NCBI GenBank assembly: GCA_031259655.1
Contig: JAIRLF010000290.1
Location: 1-17,068 of the forward strand
Source of the DNA: Prevotellaceae bacterium
Lineage (GTDB): Bacteria; Bacteroidota; Bacteroidia; Bacteroidales; UBA932
Direction: 5' to 3'
DNA length: 17,068 bases
The notes below the pieces were generated by a model that saw only the letters and a list, made by a program, of their open reading frames with translations, had not been told where the DNA came from and ran no database searches. Position numbers and translations under genes: made by a program. This document shows positions 7,011-15,337 of this stretch, piece by piece (the first letter of the stretch is position 1; every line of letters starts with the position of its first letter).

Positions 7011-8276
7011 TTAATACTTTAAAAGGTCTTTTCCGATATCTTTTCGATAATAAGACCCGTCGAAACTGATTTTGCTAACGGAGTCATATACGGAATCCAA
7101 AGCGGAAGTTAAACTGCCGGAAAGCGCTGTAACAGCGAACACTCGTCCGCCGGAGGTAACAAGTTTATTTCCGGTTACGGATGTTCCCGCATGGTAAACC
7201 TTGTTTTCTTTAATCGAAGATATGCCTTTGATTTCAAATCCTTTTGTGTATTCTTCGGGATAGCCTCCCGAAACAACTACCACTGTAACAGCTGTTGCGG
7301 GATTAATCGCACATTGTTTCGCGTCCAACGCGCCGTTGGCGACTCCGTCGAACAGGTCGAGTATGTCGGCATCCAGACGCGGGAGGACTGCTTCCGTTTC
7401 AGGGTCGCCCATGCGTACATTGTATTCTATCACATACGGTTCTCCGTTGCAGTTCATTAGCCCGAAGAAAATAAATCCTTTGTAGTCGATTTCGTCCTTT
7501 TGCAAGCCTTTTATCGTTGGTTCGATAATCTTTTTTTCGACCCTGTCCATGAATATTTTATCGGCAAAAGGGACAGGCGATACGGCTCCCATACCTCCGG
7601 TATTCAGTCCACGGTCGTCTTCGCCAATTCGCTTATAGTCTTTGGCTTCGGGCAGTATTTTGTACGATTTGCCGTCGGTAAGTACAAATACCGAAACTTC
7701 GATGCCCTGTAAAAACTCTTCTATCACCACTTTGTCGCTCGCGACGCCAAATTTGCCGTTGAGCATTTCGTTCAAAGTTGTTTTCGCTTCGGACAAGTCG
7801 TCAACGATTATCACGCCCTTTCCGGCAGCAAGCCCGTCGGCTTTCAGGACAAAAGGAGCGGTCAATGTGTCGAGAAAATCGTATCCCTGCGATAACCGGC
7901 TTTTGTCGAACGACCTGTATCGCGCCGTCGGGATACCGTGCCTGACCATAAAATCTTTCGCAAAATCTTTGCTTCCCTCAAGCGCCGCGCCCTTTTTCGA
8001 AGGACCAATGACCGATACCGGTTTGTCGGCGAAATAGTCGACAACGCCTTTCACTAAAGGGTCTTCCGGACCTACAACCAACATTTCGATATCGTTCTCC
8101 TCAACGAAATTGTTAATCGCTTCAAAATCGGATATGTCCAACGAAACATTCTGTCCGCACTCTGCCGTACCCGGATTCCCCGGCGCTATAAACAATTTGG
8201 TAAGATATTGGCTTTGCGCTATTTTCACAGCTAAAGCATGTTCGCGTCCTCCGCTTCCAAGTAGTAATACTTTCAT
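7011..8276 (-). CDS. purD: Phosphoribosylamine--glycine ligase (GAR synthetase) PurD
   Basis: Catalyses ATP-dependent joining of 5-phosphoribosylamine and glycine to GAR, the second step of de novo purine synthesis, in the cytoplasm. The 421-aa length is typical. Family motifs are in order: the N-terminal VLLLGSGGREHALA (3-16), GPSKKGAALEGSKDFAK (91-107), the ATP-grasp loop LKADGLAAGKGVII (144-157), GLNTGGMGAVSP (223-234) and the metal/ATP-site EYNVRMGDPETEAVLPR (284-300). The ATG at 8276 opens directly on the first beta-strand, and a -7 promoter element lies 23 bp upstream. The hydrolase gene follows after 2 bp. All key motifs are intact and it should be functional. It is a stand-alone enzyme, not fused to PurM or PurN. 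Confidence 0.97.
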   Translation of the reverse strand: MKVLLLGSGGREHALAVKIAQSQYLTKLFIAPGNPGTAECGQNVSLDISDFEAINNFVEENDIEMLVVGPEDPLVKGVVDYFADKPVSVIGPSKKGAALEGSKDFAKDFMVRHGIPTARYRSFDKSRLSQGYDFLDTLTAPFVLKADGLAAGKGVIIVDDLSEAKTTLNEMLNGKFGVASDKVVIEEFLQGIEVSVFVLTDGKSYKILPEAKDYKRIGEDDRGLNTGGMGAVSPVPFADKIFMDRVEKKIIEPTIKGLQKDEIDYKGFIFFGLMNCNGEPYVIEYNVRMGDPETEAVLPRLDADILDLFDGVANGALDAKQCAINPATAVTVVVVSGGYPEEYTKGFEIKGISSIKENKVYHAGTSVTGNKLVTSGGRVFAVTALSGSLTSALDSVYDSVSKISFDGSYYRKDIGKDLLKY

Positions 8277-8299
8277 CTATCAATCTATTTTTTATCCGA

Positions 8300-8307
8300 C
8301 AAAGGTA
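8300..8307 (-). promoter_or_regulatory. Bacteroidota -7 promoter element of purD
   Basis: The minus strand reads TACCTTTG, a match to TAnnTTTG, 23 bp before the purD ATG. The -33 region about 20 bp further upstream is T-rich without an exact TTTG, so the promoter may be weak or helped by an activator. Confidence 0.55.
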
Positions 8308-8378
8308 GTACGATTTTTTTAATTGAAAAATTGTCTGAACTTTGATTTTTTTGATTCTCTGTCCGGACGGGCTCGATG

Positions 8379-8443
8379 CTCTTAACTCTGAAAGTTCGGC
8401 GCTCTTAACTCTTAACTCTTAGTTTTTAACTCTTAACTCTAAA
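8379..8443. repeat. Second heptanucleotide repeat array (CTCTTAA family)
   Basis: Units of 7 bp on the plus strand: CTCTTAA 8379-8385, CTCTGAA 8386-8392, a 9-bp interruption, then CTCTTAA 8402-8408, CTCTTAA 8409-8415, CTCTTAG 8416-8422, TTTTTAA 8423-8429, CTCTTAA 8430-8436 and CTCTAAA 8437-8443. It ends 3 bp from the stop codon of the permease gene, in the 170-bp gap before purD. The unit differs from the array at 5864-6074 but the 7-bp period is the same. Confidence 0.88.
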
Positions 8444-8446
8444 AGC

Positions 8447-10846
8447 TCATGTTTCGCTTTTAATTACCTCTGCGGGATTTTCGTTCCCTGCCTTATACGT
8501 TTGATAGAGCAGCGTACACAGCGAGATTGCAATCGTAACAGCTAATGCCGTCGCAAACAGCCACCACGAAACCGAGGCTTTGTGTGCAAAATTTTCCAGA
8601 TATTTGTAGATAGCAAACAGCGCTATCGGAATCGAAGCTGCAAAGGCGATGCTCAACACGACAAAATATTTCCTCAACAGCAAGCGGATAATGTCAATTA
8701 TTTGAGCGCCGTTAATCTTACGGATAGCGATTTCCTTACGGCGCTGACGGATGTCGAACAGCGAAATCCCGAACAGCCCCAACATGCTAATCATAATAGC
8801 GATACCCGTAAATACAGTGCATATTACCGCCACCTTTTTATCCTCATTATACATTGCCGTGATTTCGTCCTCAATAAACGAATACGTAAACTCGCCGCCG
8901 ATAAGTTCGTCGTGGAGGTTTTTCATAAACTCAATAACTTCTTGCCTGCGTTCGGGGGCAAAGGCGACCATCACCGGCTCGGTTACCGATAAATTTTTGA
9001 AATGAAAGACTGTCGGTTCGATACGTTGTGACAAATGTGTCGCATGAAAATCCTTCACTACCCCAACAATACGGTAAGGTGGATTGGTTTTCAGGTCGTC
9101 GAGACTGCCTGTATACCAAAGTCGTTGAATAGGTTGCATCAGCGCTTCGCGATAGTCTGCGATACCGAGTTGTTTAAGCGTACTCTCGGTTACAATAAAA
9201 TTATACGGATTGCTATTCTCAAGCTCGTCGTTCCACAATCGACCCTCGAGCAGTTGGATGTCGAACACTTTAAACCATGCTTCATCAGAAGCGAACAAAT
9301 GACATTCCGTTTCCTTATCGGCAACTGTGATTTTAAATGAAGCCGGCGCTTTGCGGATGGGAAAATAGCCGAAACTCCAATGTTCCGTCAGAGGAAACTC
9401 TGTCATTTTTTGTTTTAACATAATGTTAATTGTTTTTATCTTTGCCTTATATTCACGATATTCCTCCGGCGACATATTGAACGCTCTTGTGGATTGAAAT
9501 TCCACAAAAGGAACCTGGATAATGTTTTGCGTACGGAATCCAAGGTCTTTGTCGAGCATAAAATTCAACTGCCGCACAAAGAACAGCGAGACGACAATCA
9601 ATCCCATCGTTATGAAGTATTGGAAACCGAGAAAGAATTTCCGCGAAAACAGCGATTTGTTACCTGCGTTTATCGAGCGTAACGACCGTAATGGCGAAAA
9701 ATACCGGTAGCGTAAACACGGTGCAAGGCTCACAACTGCCGGAAGCAGAACAATCAATGTAATCGCAAGACAAATGTCGAAACGGAGATTGGGATATTGC
9801 CGGATATCGAAAGTGTTTTCAACAAAAGGACTCAGGATTGTCACAAGCCAAAAGGCAAGGACGGAGGCAACGACCGTCAGCAGCAAATTTTCGACAAACA
9901 GTTGAACGAATATTCTGCCGCTTCCCGCTCCAAACACTTTCTTCATCCCAAATTCCCTGTTGCGCCGGAGCATCACTACGGAATGAATGTTGATATAGTT
10001 TACCAGACCAATCAGCAACAACAAAATCCCGATACCCGAAAGGATAGATATATAAACGATGTTGCCGTGCAGAAAACCGAAAGTATGCTTATTGAAATAT
10101 ACATCCTTATAAGGGAAAAGCTGATAGCGGACGCTATCGCGCCACCAATATCCCGACTGTGTAAATTCGTTGTACCGGCTATTGACATCATGGTAATCGA
10201 CTTTCGGATAGAGCAGAATCAGGCTTTGCGGGGAATGACCCCACTCCTCAACAAGCTCCGAACTTACGAGCATATCGAACGAAAGCATGCTTTTGTGCGA
10301 GGGCTGACGGATTATTCCGACGACAGTAACCGTTTTGTTGACAGAAGAGTAAGAGAATGTTTTGCCGATTGGGTCTTCTTTGCCGAAGACTTTTGCCGCA
10401 AACGCTTCCGTCAGAAAAGCGTCTTCCGGACGACAGATATTGTTTGCTCCCGCAATCACGCGATAATCGAGCGTTTGCAGGAACACGCTGTCAATAACCA
10501 GCAGATTCGGTTTGTATGTCCGGTTGTCGAAAGCGACTTCGTCGCCGTGATGGTAAATAAACGAAGCATGTTTTTCGACGCCCGGATGTTTGGAGATATC
10601 GACAAAATTTTGCTCATTGTTAGGATTATAGATGCCGTGTAAAAAACAATTACCCTGATTGCCAAATCTCTCGACGGTTGTTATATAAATCCTGTCGAGT
10701 TTCGTATTGAACCTGTCAACAGTCAACTCGCTGTAAATGTAACGCGCAATGATAATCACGCATGTCAGGCTTAACGCAAGCCCCAAAAGGTTGATGAGCG
10801 AATACAACCGGTAATGTACAAATGTACGTAATGAAAGTTTTATCAT
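8447..10846 (-). CDS. MacB/FtsX-type ABC transporter permease, duplicated form
   Basis: A 799-aa inner-membrane protein of the MacB_PCD plus FtsX permease type, in the double-length form frequent in Bacteroidota. Predicted membrane segments by eye: 17-38, 263-286, 318-340, 356-378, 406-426, 672-697, 728-747 and 761-781, with large periplasmic domains at about 40-260 and 430-668. Each half carries the FtsX cytoplasmic signature: RRNREFGMKKVFGAG (294-308) and RRKEIAIRKINGA (702-714). The C terminus NPAEVIKSE is also typical. Such proteins work with an ABC ATPase in mechanotransmission or export of lipids, peptides or drugs; no ATPase, membrane-fusion protein or TolC gene is in the window, so the partner and substrate are unknown. 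No promoter was recognised in the 56 bp upstream. Confidence 0.9.
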   Translation of the reverse strand: MIKLSLRTFVHYRLYSLINLLGLALSLTCVIIIARYIYSELTVDRFNTKLDRIYITTVERFGNQGNCFLHGIYNPNNEQNFVDISKHPGVEKHASFIYHHGDEVAFDNRTYKPNLLVIDSVFLQTLDYRVIAGANNICRPEDAFLTEAFAAKVFGKEDPIGKTFSYSSVNKTVTVVGIIRQPSHKSMLSFDMLVSSELVEEWGHSPQSLILLYPKVDYHDVNSRYNEFTQSGYWWRDSVRYQLFPYKDVYFNKHTFGFLHGNIVYISILSGIGILLLLIGLVNYINIHSVVMLRRNREFGMKKVFGAGSGRIFVQLFVENLLLTVVASVLAFWLVTILSPFVENTFDIRQYPNLRFDICLAITLIVLLPAVVSLAPCLRYRYFSPLRSLRSINAGNKSLFSRKFFLGFQYFITMGLIVVSLFFVRQLNFMLDKDLGFRTQNIIQVPFVEFQSTRAFNMSPEEYREYKAKIKTINIMLKQKMTEFPLTEHWSFGYFPIRKAPASFKITVADKETECHLFASDEAWFKVFDIQLLEGRLWNDELENSNPYNFIVTESTLKQLGIADYREALMQPIQRLWYTGSLDDLKTNPPYRIVGVVKDFHATHLSQRIEPTVFHFKNLSVTEPVMVAFAPERRQEVIEFMKNLHDELIGGEFTYSFIEDEITAMYNEDKKVAVICTVFTGIAIMISMLGLFGISLFDIRQRRKEIAIRKINGAQIIDIIRLLLRKYFVVLSIAFAASIPIALFAIYKYLENFAHKASVSWWLFATALAVTIAISLCTLLYQTYKAGNENPAEVIKSET

Positions 10847-10902
10847 ATCTTTTTTATTTTTTAATAATTAATAATTCACTCACCGGTACGGCATAATCCC
10901 CC

Positions 10903-11907
10903 CTATTCAATCTGTTTATCGGGAGAAATACGCGTCATTTCTGCAAGTTGTTCTCTCAATTTTGCATTTTCTTTATCCTTTTTTTCGAGTGCTTTGCGTT
11001 GTTCTTCGAGCGATTTATCTTTTTCCTCGAGCGCTTTATCCTTTTCTTCGAGCGCTTTGCGTTGTTCTTCGAGCGCTTTATTTTGTTCTTCGATTTTTTT
11101 TGAATATTTTTTTTCTATTTCAAATTCGCCTTCGTATTTTGCTGTGGCGATTTCGCAGAGATAGCGACTTTTGTCTTCCTGGTCGTGGTCATAAACAGAT
11201 TTTTCTACCGGCGAGAGACGGGTATAGTCCAATATTTCACGCGCTTTTAGCAAACCTTTTGCTTTGAAATCTTCTTTTATCCGGTCGTTTTTCAAAAAAT
11301 AAATCCATTCGTCAAGCGTATTTTTTGCGATGTCGTTGAATTTATTTATTTTCAAAACATAATATTCGGGATATAAATCGCCCGCTTCCACAGGTCCGAA
11401 TATATTTCGCTGTTTGTCCGACAGTTCAAGTATCTCATCGTTATCATAAATATTTCTGAAGTCGGTTTTGCCGTGATACGCATATCCATTACCTCGTCCA
11501 AGGTCAAAATAAACGACATTGATGGAATATATTTTCTTGACTTCCATATACCGGTCGCCCTGAATCATACGTTCGGATATGGCTTTACTCACGCCGTAAA
11601 GCATGCGTTGAAAATAATCTACTTCGGGGATAAACTGCAACTCTATGAGGATAACTTCGCCTTCGGTATCTTCTACTACTATATCTACCCGATTGTATTT
11701 GTCGTGGGAATGCTCTTTATTGCTTTCGCTTTCCAACACATTGGTTATCGTGATTTCGCTATTCAACAGCTCGCTCAAAAAACCTTCCACTACTTCAAAA
11801 TTCGTTTTGTTGCGTAATAAGCGTTTTATCGCCCAGTCAAATGATACTAACTGTCGTTCTCGCTTCTCCGACGCGTCTGATTTCTTATCTTCTTCTATTG
11901 ATTCCAT
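10903..11907 (-). CDS. Rpn/YhgA-like PD-(D/E)XK nuclease (putative transposase family) with coiled-coil tail
   Basis: A 334-aa member of the Rpn 'recombination-promoting nuclease / putative transposase' group (PDDEXK_2-type). The family start is seen in FDWAIKRLLRNKTNFEVVEG (23-42). The nuclease core shows D75 in VDIVV and, after a strand, E89-L-Q91, a recognised ExQ variant of the (D/E)XK motif. Residues about 272-323 form a coiled coil built from near-identical heptads (x-L-E-E-x-x-K). Rpn proteins in E. coli are DNA endonucleases that raise RecA-independent recombination; any role here is inferred. The frame extends upstream with a TTG at 11928, but that codon lies within the promoter -7 element, so the ATG at 11907 is chosen. 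Probably monocistronic, between unrelated genes. Whether it moves or is toxic is unknown. Confidence 0.85.
   Translation of the reverse strand: MESIEEDKKSDASEKRERQLVSFDWAIKRLLRNKTNFEVVEGFLSELLNSEITITNVLESESNKEHSHDKYNRVDIVVEDTEGEVILIELQFIPEVDYFQRMLYGVSKAISERMIQGDRYMEVKKIYSINVVYFDLGRGNGYAYHGKTDFRNIYDNDEILELSDKQRNIFGPVEAGDLYPEYYVLKINKFNDIAKNTLDEWIYFLKNDRIKEDFKAKGLLKAREILDYTRLSPVEKSVYDHDQEDKSRYLCEIATAKYEGEFEIEKKYSKKIEEQNKALEEQRKALEEKDKALEEKDKSLEEQRKALEKKDKENAKLREQLAEMTRISPDKQIE
10984..11088 (-). repeat. Five 21-bp in-frame repeats encoding coiled-coil heptads
   Basis: Five consecutive 21-bp units (10984-11004, 11005-11025, 11026-11046, 11047-11067, 11068-11088), most starting TTCGAGCG on the plus strand. 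Each encodes one seven-residue heptad such as ALEEQRK or ALEEKDK. Units 1 and 4 are nearly identical. Gain or loss of a unit would keep both the reading frame and the coiled-coil register. Confidence 0.92.
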
Positions 11908-11925
11908 ATTGCTGTTTTTTTGGGG

Positions 11926-11933
11926 CAAAGTTA
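11926..11933 (-). promoter_or_regulatory. Bacteroidota -7 promoter element of the Rpn-like gene
   Basis: The minus strand reads TAACTTTG, matching TAnnTTTG. It lies 18 bp upstream of the ATG at 11907, so the transcript leader would be only about 10-15 nt. No clear -33 TTTG is seen. The element overlaps the upstream TTG codon and so argues against that start. Confidence 0.55.
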
Positions 11934-12034
11934 GTAATTTTTTTTATCCGAATTTTAGAATTGAACAGAATTATTAAAAAAACGTCACCTTAGGAAACAG
12001 AATTTACAGAAATGCAGATAATTATGATTTCTTT

Positions 12035-12052
12035 CGGTTAAATATTTAACCG
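12035..12052. other. 18-bp perfect palindrome over the engB stop codon
   Basis: CGGTTAAATATTTAACCG is a perfect palindrome containing the engB TAA (12046-12048). As RNA it could fold as a 7-bp stem with a 4-nt ATAT loop. No U-run follows on the minus strand. It may be a weak terminator or a protein-binding site; the data do not decide. Confidence 0.4.
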
Positions 12053-12636
12053 TTGATTTTTTCGATATAGTTCAAGATTTCTTCTTTTCCCAATCCTGTT
12101 TCAGCCGATTCCAAAAAAATCGGGGGAAATTCTTCCCACATCTCCGAAAGTTTGTTTTTGAAACTCTCTACATTGTGATTCAGAGCGCTTTTGGACAGTT
12201 TATCGGTTTTAGTAAAAATTAAAGCAAAAGGAATTTGATTTTCACCCAGATTGTTGATAAAATCGACGTCAATATTTTGTGGTTCATGTCGTCCGTCGAT
12301 AAGCACAAACAGCAGAGTTAACTGTTTCCGTTTCAGGATATAGCTCTCAATCATATATTTCAGATTTTCGCGTTTGGTTTTATGCGCTTTTGCATATCCG
12401 TAACCGGGCAAGTCGACTAAATACCATTCGTCGTTTATCATAAAATGGTTTATCATCACCGTTTTACCGGGAGTAGAAGAGACTTGGGCGAGTCTGTGTC
12501 TGTTCGTGAGCATGTTGATTAGCGACGATTTTCCGACATTTGAGCGTCCGATAAACGCATATTCCGGCAAAACGCTCTGTGGACAAAGAGTATAGTCGGG
12601 ACTGCTTTTGATAAATTCCGCTTTCTTTACAATCAT
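12046..12636 (-). CDS. engB: Ribosome biogenesis GTPase EngB (YsxC/YihA)
   Basis: Essential-type small GTPase that assists late assembly of the 50S ribosomal subunit in the cytoplasm. The 196-aa length is normal. All G motifs are visible: G1 GRSNVGKSS (30-38), G2 threonine in SSTPGKT (53-59), G3 DLPGYG (75-80), G4 TKTD (142-145) and G5 SAETGLG near the C terminus. The lead-in [20 protein letters not shown] is characteristic of EngB. It lies 93 bp downstream of rpoD, and the gap contains a strong hairpin. I see no TAnnTTTG before it, so it may depend on read-through or on a promoter I do not recognise. Confidence 0.96.
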   Translation of the reverse strand: MIVKKAEFIKSSPDYTLCPQSVLPEYAFIGRSNVGKSSLINMLTNRHRLAQVSSTPGKTVMINHFMINDEWYLVDLPGYGYAKAHKTKRENLKYMIESYILKRKQLTLLFVLIDGRHEPQNIDVDFINNLGENQIPFALIFTKTDKLSKSALNHNVESFKNKLSEMWEEFPPIFLESAETGLGKEEILNYIEKING

Positions 12637-12666
12637 CGAATTTTACGTTAAAAGAAAATCATGGGG

Positions 12667-12705
12667 CTGTATCAAAAGACCGAAATCGCCCGACTTTTGA
12701 TACAG
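12667..12705 (-). terminator. Hairpin between rpoD and engB, probable terminator
   Basis: Perfect 12-bp inverted repeat: CTGTATCAAAAG (12667-12678) and CTTTTGATACAG (12694-12705), with a 15-nt loop. It starts 25 bp after the rpoD stop codon on the minus strand. There is no U-run directly after the stem, only a T-rich stretch some 6 nt later, so it may be an attenuator, a processing site or a dispersed intergenic element instead. Confidence 0.55.
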
Positions 12706-12729
12706 TCTCATTGAAAATCACTGCCCTGC

Positions 12730-13590
12730 TTACCCCAAATATGATTTTAACAACTTACTTCTCGAACTGTGTCTGAGTCGTCTTATCGCTTTTTCTTTGA
12801 TTTGTCGAACTCTTTCCCTTGTCAACCCGAATTGTTCGCCGATTTCTTCGAGAGTCATTTCCTGTGTTCCTATTCCGAAGAAGTATTTCACTATATCGCG
12901 TTCGCGTTCGGTAAGAGTAGCCAAAGCCCGGTCGATTTCTTTCGAAAGCGATTCGTTCAGCAAACCTCTGTCGGCGTTTGGAGAATCGTTATTCACAAGC
13001 ACATCCAACAGACTGTTGTCTTCGCCGTCGACAAAAGGCGCGTCCACAGAGACGTGCCGTCCCGACACTCTTATCGTGTCCGAGACTTTCTCCTGTGGAA
13101 TGTCAAGGATAACAGAAAGTTCTTCCGACGAAGGCGTCCGTTCGTTTTCCTGTTCAAATTTGGCGAGCGCTTTGTTGATTTTGTTAAGCGAACCTACCTG
13201 ATTGAGAGGTAAACGCACGATTCGCGACTGCTCTGCCAAGGCTTGCAAAATGGACTGCCGAATCCACCACACTGCATACGAAATGAACTTAAAACCGCGT
13301 GTCTCGTCAAATTTCTCTGCAGCCTTAATCAGTCCGAGATTACCTTCGTTAATCAGGTCAGGCAAACTCAAACCCTGATTTTGGTATTGTTTTGCTACAG
13401 AGACAACAAAACGCAGATTGGCGCGTGTAAGTTTTTCCAAAGCATCCTGGTCGCCTTTTTTTATTCGCTGTGCTAATTCTACTTCTTCTTCGACCGAAAT
13501 CAGTTCTTCGCGACCGATTTCCTGCAAATACTTATCAAGGGAAGCGCTTTCCCTGTTTGTAATCGATTTTGTAATTTTAAGTTGTCTCAT
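12730..13590 (-). CDS. rpoD: Primary RNA polymerase sigma factor RpoD (Bacteroidota short form)
   Basis: Housekeeping sigma-70 factor directing RNA polymerase to TTTG/TAnnTTTG promoters. The 286-aa protein lacks region 1.1 and begins [21 protein letters not shown], as in other Bacteroidota. Region 1.2 is about 17-47. Region 2 is about 55-125, with [35 protein letters not shown] and the -10-reading [17 protein letters not shown]. Region 3 is about 128-205. Region 4 is about 225-278, with LTLEEIG-type helix-turn-helix sequence and [20 protein letters not shown]. It sits downstream of degP, separated by a strong hairpin, and upstream of engB. No TAnnTTTG was found directly before it. All motifs are intact. 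Confidence 0.97.
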   Translation of the reverse strand: MRQLKITKSITNRESASLDKYLQEIGREELISVEEEVELAQRIKKGDQDALEKLTRANLRFVVSVAKQYQNQGLSLPDLINEGNLGLIKAAEKFDETRGFKFISYAVWWIRQSILQALAEQSRIVRLPLNQVGSLNKINKALAKFEQENERTPSSEELSVILDIPQEKVSDTIRVSGRHVSVDAPFVDGEDNSLLDVLVNNDSPNADRGLLNESLSKEIDRALATLTERERDIVKYFFGIGTQEMTLEEIGEQFGLTRERVRQIKEKAIRRLRHSSRSKLLKSYLG

Positions 13591-13652
13591 TATCTTATTC
13601 TAATTCTAATCTTAATTACTCTTCTTTATTCGTTCAATGAACTCTTTACTAC

Positions 13653-13690
13653 GAAAGCCGAGTTCAATTTTTTATTGAACTTCGGCTTTC
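13653..13690 (-). terminator. Strong hairpin after degP, probable intrinsic terminator
   Basis: GAAAGCCGAGTTCAAT (13653-13668) pairs with ATTGAACTTCGGCTTTC (13674-13690), a 16-bp stem with one bulged base and a TTTTT loop. It begins 35 bp after the degP stop codon on the minus strand and lies 63 bp before the rpoD start. The long stem makes a terminator likely, although no clear U-run follows. Confidence 0.7.
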
Positions 13691-13725
13691 AGATGATATG
13701 TCGCAAACAGGGTTTTAGCCCGTTT

Positions 13726-15264
13726 TTACAATTCAAACGCTACATAATCGCGTCTGCCGTTAGGGTAGATTCCCTCGATAAATACTCCTTCTCCTCGTTT
13801 CAATTCGTTGATAATTGCCGTCAACTCCTCTACTGTGCTCACGGATTTCTGATTAACTTTCGTAATTATGAATCCCTTCCTCACTCGATTCATTAACTTG
13901 CCGTCATTGAGTTCCACAATCTGAACCCCACCTTTAATTCGCAATTTATCAGCAAGTTCCTTATCAACATTTTCGAATCGGGCGCCTAAGATTTCAACCT
14001 TATTGTCCGACACTACATCTGTATTACCCGCCTTATTACGTAAAACAACGGTAAAATGTTTCATTTTTCCGTCACGAATTAACGAAATTTCTATCTTGTC
14101 GCCCGGTCTTAACCGTCCAACTTCCTCTACCACAATGGATGTAGATGTTACATTTTTATTACCGATTTTTGTAATAAAATCGTATTTTTCTAATCCTGCG
14201 CTTTGAGCGGCGCTATTTTCCAGAACTTCAAAAACGCATACTCCTTTTTCTTTCGTTTTCTTGATTGCTTTTATTTTTCCGGCGTCGAGTTTTTCCTGTT
14301 CTGCAAATTTTTCGATTTGCTCATCATTTTCAAATATAGATAAGTCCGTATACCGGATTCCCAAAATCGCCCGTTGAACAACTCCAAATTCGATAAGGTC
14401 TTTGACTACTTTTTTTGCAATGTTCGATGGCACTGCAAACGAATAGCCTTCGTATACTCCTGTGTGAGAAGAGATAGCCGTATTAATACCTACGAGTTCA
14501 CCCCGTAAATTAATCAGAGCGCCTCCACTGTTGCCGGGGTTAACGACTGCGTCCGTCTGTATAAATGATTCTATTTTAAACTCTGTCGGTATAATACCGA
14601 GATTTCGGGCTTTAGCGCTCACGATTCCGGCTGTGACGGTCGAGGTGAAAATAAACGGGTTGCCGATTGCCAACACCCACTCGCCAATCCGCAAATCGTC
14701 GGAATCGGCAAATGCCAATGCGCGTAATTTCTTGTCGGTATCGACTTTCAGCAGAGCGATATCGGTATTGGGGTCTCTTCCGACAACTGTTGCGGCAACG
14801 CTTGTCTGGTCGTCGAAAACTACTGTGATTTCGCTTGCTTTGTCGATAACGTGGTTATTTGTTACTATATAACCATCTTCGGAGATGACTACACCCGAAC
14901 CGGCGCCTTTGGGCGTATATTCCTGAACTTTCGGTTCTTCGGGTACGCCAAAGAAGAAATCGAACAAGTCGTTACTCCGAAAGTCGTTATCACGATAATA
15001 TCTCCGTTGTGTTTCGCCTGTCACTTTGACATGGACAACCGCAGGCACAGCGTGTTCTGCTGCATCCGAAAAATTCACAGGCTCTCCTGAGGCAGAAAAT
15101 GCAACGGTTGTCGTAACCGGACTTTGTTGCGGAGATACCATGTTGATTATCGGCGCCTGTTTTTGAGTTTTGCTTAATATTAAGGCGGACACTATACCGC
15201 CAACCAATCCTGCAACTACTAATAAGGTAATTGTCTTTAAAATGTTACTATTTCTCATAATCAT
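13726..15264 (-). CDS. degP: Periplasmic serine protease DegP/HtrA (Do family)
   Basis: Envelope quality-control protease-chaperone. The 512-aa protein has an N-terminal hydrophobic segment (about 10-31) that may act as signal peptide or membrane anchor. The trypsin-like domain (about 65-300) has its triad complete: H138 in TNNHVID, D168 in DPNTDIALLKV and S246 in VNPGNSGGAL. Two PDZ-like regions follow: the first at about 300-395, containing a charged insert, the second at about 415-510. The start could be ATG 15264 or the in-frame ATG 15258; the choice hardly matters. It lies 73 bp downstream of the sensor-like gene of the ECF sigma operon, on the same strand, so it may be read through from that operon. 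I saw no clear TAnnTTTG in the gap. Loss of a triad residue would be disabling, but none is missing. Confidence 0.95.
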   Translation of the reverse strand: MIMRNSNILKTITLLVVAGLVGGIVSALILSKTQKQAPIINMVSPQQSPVTTTVAFSASGEPVNFSDAAEHAVPAVVHVKVTGETQRRYYRDNDFRSNDLFDFFFGVPEEPKVQEYTPKGAGSGVVISEDGYIVTNNHVIDKASEITVVFDDQTSVAATVVGRDPNTDIALLKVDTDKKLRALAFADSDDLRIGEWVLAIGNPFIFTSTVTAGIVSAKARNLGIIPTEFKIESFIQTDAVVNPGNSGGALINLRGELVGINTAISSHTGVYEGYSFAVPSNIAKKVVKDLIEFGVVQRAILGIRYTDLSIFENDEQIEKFAEQEKLDAGKIKAIKKTKEKGVCVFEVLENSAAQSAGLEKYDFITKIGNKNVTSTSIVVEEVGRLRPGDKIEISLIRDGKMKHFTVVLRNKAGNTDVVSDNKVEILGARFENVDKELADKLRIKGGVQIVELNDGKLMNRVRKGFIITKVNQKSVSTVEELTAIINELKRGEGVFIEGIYPNGRRDYVAFEL

Positions 15265-15337
15265 ACAATTTTTATTTTACATCCTTTCAATAGATTCAAT
15301 TAGTCGTAAAAAGTTTAATGTAATAAAATAATCGTCT

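Noticed and set aside
9797..10642. Long plus-strand open frame (281 codons) opposite the ABC permease gene
   Set aside because: It is antisense to the well-supported permease and shows no family motif.
10903..11907. Rpn-like gene as the transposase of an intact insertion sequence
   Set aside because: No terminal inverted repeats or target-site duplication were seen around it; the family's transposase label is historical and it has its own promoter.
11908..11928. Seven-residue N-terminal extension of the Rpn-like protein from a TTG codon
   Set aside because: The TTG overlaps the -7 promoter box, so it would not be in the transcript; the ATG at 11907 is a better start.
13594..13620. ATTCTA-type short repeats upstream of rpoD as a third array
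   Set aside because: Only about two perfect 6-bp units in AT-rich DNA, which is too few to separate from chance.
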